The notes under the pieces are model-generated. The model did no database searches, was not told where the DNA came from, and saw nothing but the letters and a program-made list of their open reading frames with translations. A stretch of 5,945 nucleotides of DNA from Coriobacteriales bacterium. Lineage in GTDB: Bacteria > Actinomycetota > Coriobacteriia > Coriobacteriales > UBA8131. Shown here one piece after another: positions 5,001 through 5,945 of this stretch (position 1 is its first letter; every line of letters starts with the position of its first letter). The position numbers were made by a program, and so were the translations under genes. The DNA lies in the NCBI GenBank assembly GCA_031276475.1, contig JAISMZ010000115.1:1-5945 (forward strand), in the 5' to 3' direction.

Positions 5001-5945
5001 TAATAAAACCAAAAGTATCTGGGACAACGCGGCCCTGATCGCCAGCATAGGTACCGCTTTTTGTTTGTGCGTTTGTAATTGACGCAAATGAGAATATCTC
5101 CGCATAAGAGACGACGCCGGATTTTGCGGTTGCCGAGGCCCCTACCTTAGCGGTGACGCTGATGGCGGGATACGCCGTAAAGGTTTTGGTGCGATCCCCG
5201 ATGATGTCGTTGGGTAAGGTGATGCGATAGACCGTCTCATTATTTATCGTCAGCGCGTCAAAAACCACGCCGTCGCTTACCGAAGTGCCGTTTTTCACCC
5301 GCGGTTCCAAACCATAGGAGACGTTGATACTGTTTGGATCGATGCGCAGGCCGGCATTTGTCGGGACGCGTACATAAACATACATTCCTTTTAACGCTTT
5401 TAGCGAGTAGCCGCTGAGTTCGTTATAGTTATCGCTCTTCAGGCTGATTGAGGCGGTGATGTTTTTATCGGAGGTGGTGTCGCCACCAATCAGACTCTGG
5501 GAATTCGTTGACGATACGCGATAGGTAATAACGCCAGCGTTTGCCTTATTCAGAGCTGAAGGCAGATCGACCTCAAGCCTTTTGCTCCAGTGCTCAGAAT
5601 TTTGGTAGTCAGGCGCTACAACGCCTGCCTTTGGCATCAACACGGTCGCTTTGGCCGTGTGGGCTTGTGGGGTGCCAACAATCTGCCCGTAATAGCAAAA
5701 CACCTGCCCATGAAACGGCTCCGTGTAAGCACTGCGCACGTTTCGCGCGCCTACCTCAATGTCGCCCATGCTGTACTCGATAGTTTTGATGTACTCATCC
5801 TCTGCCAATTCAGCATAAAAATTGATAAGCGGCCAGGCGGGAGGCGTGCTGGCCTCGCTGGCGCGGTACAGAGTTTTGCCTTTTGAAGTGACCGCGACGA
5901 TATCTTTTGCGCCCGTACTTCCCGCCATGACGCGCAGGGCCCGCA
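2020..5945 (-). CDS. Large InlB/MucBP-repeat surface protein with C-terminal membrane module (5' end beyond window)
   Basis: The minus-strand frame is open from the right edge to TAG 2020-2022. The first ATG (5928) has no ribosome binding site and no signal peptide follows, so the gene surely starts outside; residues are numbered from that ATG. Residues 1-536 are beta-rich and not recognised. Residues 537-605 resemble an SdrD/Cna-B-like domain with an Asp/Asn-rich probable calcium loop (DVNRNNLYDAGD, 544-555). Residues 660-1117 hold six repeats of InlB B-repeat (Listeria-Bacteroides) or MucBP type, with G-Y-x-F-x-x-W cores and LYAQW-like ends. A Ser/Thr/Ala/Pro stalk (1118-1165) leads to membrane helices at about 1187-1212, 1231-1252 and 1263-1287, separated by a basic patch (RRRR, 1214-1217). 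No LPXTG sortase signal is present. I infer an exported, membrane-anchored adhesin-like protein; the ligand is unknown. It is transcribed towards the thioesterase. Confidence 0.88.
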   Translation of the reverse strand, partial: RALRVMAGSTGAKDIVAVTSKGKTLYRASEASTPPAWPLINFYAELAEDEYIKTIEYSMGDIEVGARNVRSAYTEPFHGQVFCYYGQIVGTPQAHTAKATVLMPKAGVVAPDYQNSEHWSKRLEVDLPSALNKANAGVITYRVSSTNSQSLIGGDTTSDKNITASISLKSDNYNELSGYSLKALKGMYVYVRVPTNAGLRIDPNSINVSYGLEPRVKNGTSVSDGVVFDALTINNETVYRITLPNDIIGDRTKTFTAYPAISVTAKVGASATAKSGVVSYAEIFSFASITNAQTKSGTYAGDQGRVVPDTFGFINPGTPNENAYLALPPAANGFTIYEQAALAASASASADSGDDNWQVYTPGSKNYINLSTEKSIARYRVQLKNNTGTLMPDGFTVIIPVPKAEQNLPEISDVTEDWQFQWPMTLGGNVADELSSTNYTVAYDTSYGHLNDKDFAGWKTYDSVKDNLNDVRAIRITYTKPVPLDFTETITVPLSMNMDDAEKAQYGGKVNIFESLVYSSFGGTALYRQSEQVALCLNNGKVEGFVYGDVNRNNLYDAGDTALSGVVVKAYSTKGGAETIPVEVGTVTTDTSGHYEFLTINREWSVNVEFNNPGISTAPKRFIAWHSSWSSGSPAAGTPQDSNTSWWVNDVQSGGDEVNALLQEPYTVNWNTGDGTTQAAQHVFIGDKATRPADPVKTGHNFVNWYKDAGKTTLWNFDVEVILADTTVYASYNAKQAVVTYYKNYPHETLASTFATTTFTYGQTMTAPDTLYPATPPGYKTEGNWYTSAAPQDEKWVFGTPYALDSEAAISLYAQWAPDYDENSYWFNVTYSADNATSGTAPSDTTEYEKGISDTVTVLGNTGSLVRAGYTFTDWSTTKNATAAQYVAGDSFTIAEDTTLYPVWLPRLDTAYTLEHYQVSAGGTNLVEKEHLEGRTDITVVALPRTYTGYRHSPEHSQTVASGTLAGDGSLVLRLYYLINTYTVSFADGYTDTILATQEVEHGSSATPPANPARPGYSFNGWQGSYSDVTSDVTVVATWQQVVAPVVDEPQYALSYLPGAEGVTGLAAGARYTPGNLVTVATAPARPGYSFTGWLSSAGGMLQPGNVFEMPAANVSLTAQWQARTSSTMVAPVETDPPRDTPATTTAAPAASASSAAGLSESEMSMTENQTGNPTKDILAGSVPLGGPGATGVWSLVSTILMLLSFISVLVLVIVLAVRRRREGNPGTAISRRQKQALISGLVGIASGITTMTVWALCEDLSKPMAVFNTVSPIIAALFAVTLALTIIALIKGRQGQGRDVGAQVLA
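2068..2370 (-). other. C-terminal three-helix membrane module
   Basis: Residues 1187-1287 contain three hydrophobic stretches: VWSLVSTILMLLSFISVLVL and onward, then ALISGLVGIASGITTMTVWA, then VSPIIAALFAVTLALTIIAL. An Arg-rich patch follows the first, predicted to be cytoplasmic. The short linker LCEDLSKPMAVF (1252-1263) joins helices 2 and 3 and would face outside. From memory, a similar tail with an E-D-x-x-x-P-M linker ends many large surface proteins of Coriobacteriia and some Firmicutes in place of an LPXTG signal; this was not checked by a search. Confidence 0.65.
2578..3951 (-). repeat. Six InlB/MucBP-type repeats in the surface protein
   Basis: Approximate units by residue: 660-728, 731-812, 823-900, 904-976, 977-1035 and 1047-1117. 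Units 1-3, 5 and 6 follow the InlB B-repeat plan: an opening YTVxW/YTVSF-type strand, a central GYxFxxW (HNFVNW, GYTFTDW, GYSFNGW, GYSFTGW), and an ending such as VYASY, LYAQW, LYPVW or LTAQW. Unit 2 has a looser core, GYKTEGNWY. Unit 4 (AYTLEHYQ..., GYRHSPEHSQ..., LRLYY) is of the MucBP-like variant. The units are diverged in protein sequence, but the last two InlB units share almost identical DNA around their GYSF core. Beta-grasp repeats like these typically act as extended spacers or mediate surface contact. Confidence 0.75.
4114..4320 (-). other. SdrD/Cna-B-like domain of the surface protein
   Basis: Residues 537-605 show the VEGFVYGDVNRNNLYDAGD start (537-555), LSGVVVKAY, and a TDTSGHYEF turn (584-592). 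This pattern is typical of SdrD B-like and Cna-B-type stalk domains. The Asp/Asn ladder (Asp544, Asn546, Asn548, Asp552, Asp555) suggests calcium binding. Such domains normally stiffen a cell-wall stalk, and here it separates the unknown N-terminal part from the repeat region. Confidence 0.7.

Noticed and set aside
5926..5928. ATG 5928 as true start of the surface protein
   Set aside because: No ribosome binding site and no signal peptide; the frame stays open to the window edge, so the gene is taken as 5' truncated.

Overview
The window reads as ordinary chromosome of a GC-rich Gram-positive bacterium. I favour a Coriobacteriia-type actinobacterium, for three reasons: the GC-rich codon use, the GTG starts preceded by purine-rich ribosome binding sites, and a repeat-rich surface protein ending in a multi-pass membrane segment of a kind I remember from Eggerthella/Olsenella-like genomes. 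This placement is inference from family resemblance and was not tested by any search.

There are three protein genes, two of them cut by the window edges. From 1256 down to the left edge, on the minus strand, lies the 5' part (about 418 codons) of an alpha-D-phosphohexomutase (phosphoglucomutase/phosphomannomutase family). It is easily missed because it has no ATG start and runs off the window, while its complement is open over a long stretch. From 1440 to 1892, on the plus strand, is a complete 150-residue hotdog-fold thioesterase of the PaaI type. The two genes are divergent across a 183-bp spacer. From the right edge down to 2020, on the minus strand, is the 3' part (at least 1,302 codons) of a very large surface protein. 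It has a beta-rich N-terminal part of unknown fold, an SdrD/Cna-B-like domain, six InlB/MucBP-like repeats, a Ser/Thr/Ala/Pro stalk and three predicted membrane helices. Its true start and any signal peptide lie outside the window.

The thioesterase and surface protein converge on a 127-bp gap that holds two strong inverted repeats, probably a transcription end for one or both genes. No gap exceeds 300 bases. I see no tRNA, rRNA, CRISPR array, transposase or phage gene.

The three genes do not form an obvious pathway. The hexomutase would supply sugar phosphates for cell-envelope glycans, the thioesterase would hydrolyse an acyl thioester, and the surface protein would act outside the cell. 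The most unusual structure is in the hexomutase. Compared with the usual family outline it carries three extra low-complexity stretches. One is encoded by a perfect GGGGAC...GTCCCC palindrome, one by a related sequence, and one by a GC-rich 33-bp-spaced direct repeat. This looks like repeat DNA tolerated inside an essential-type enzyme gene. I found no convincing evidence of a new multi-gene system.
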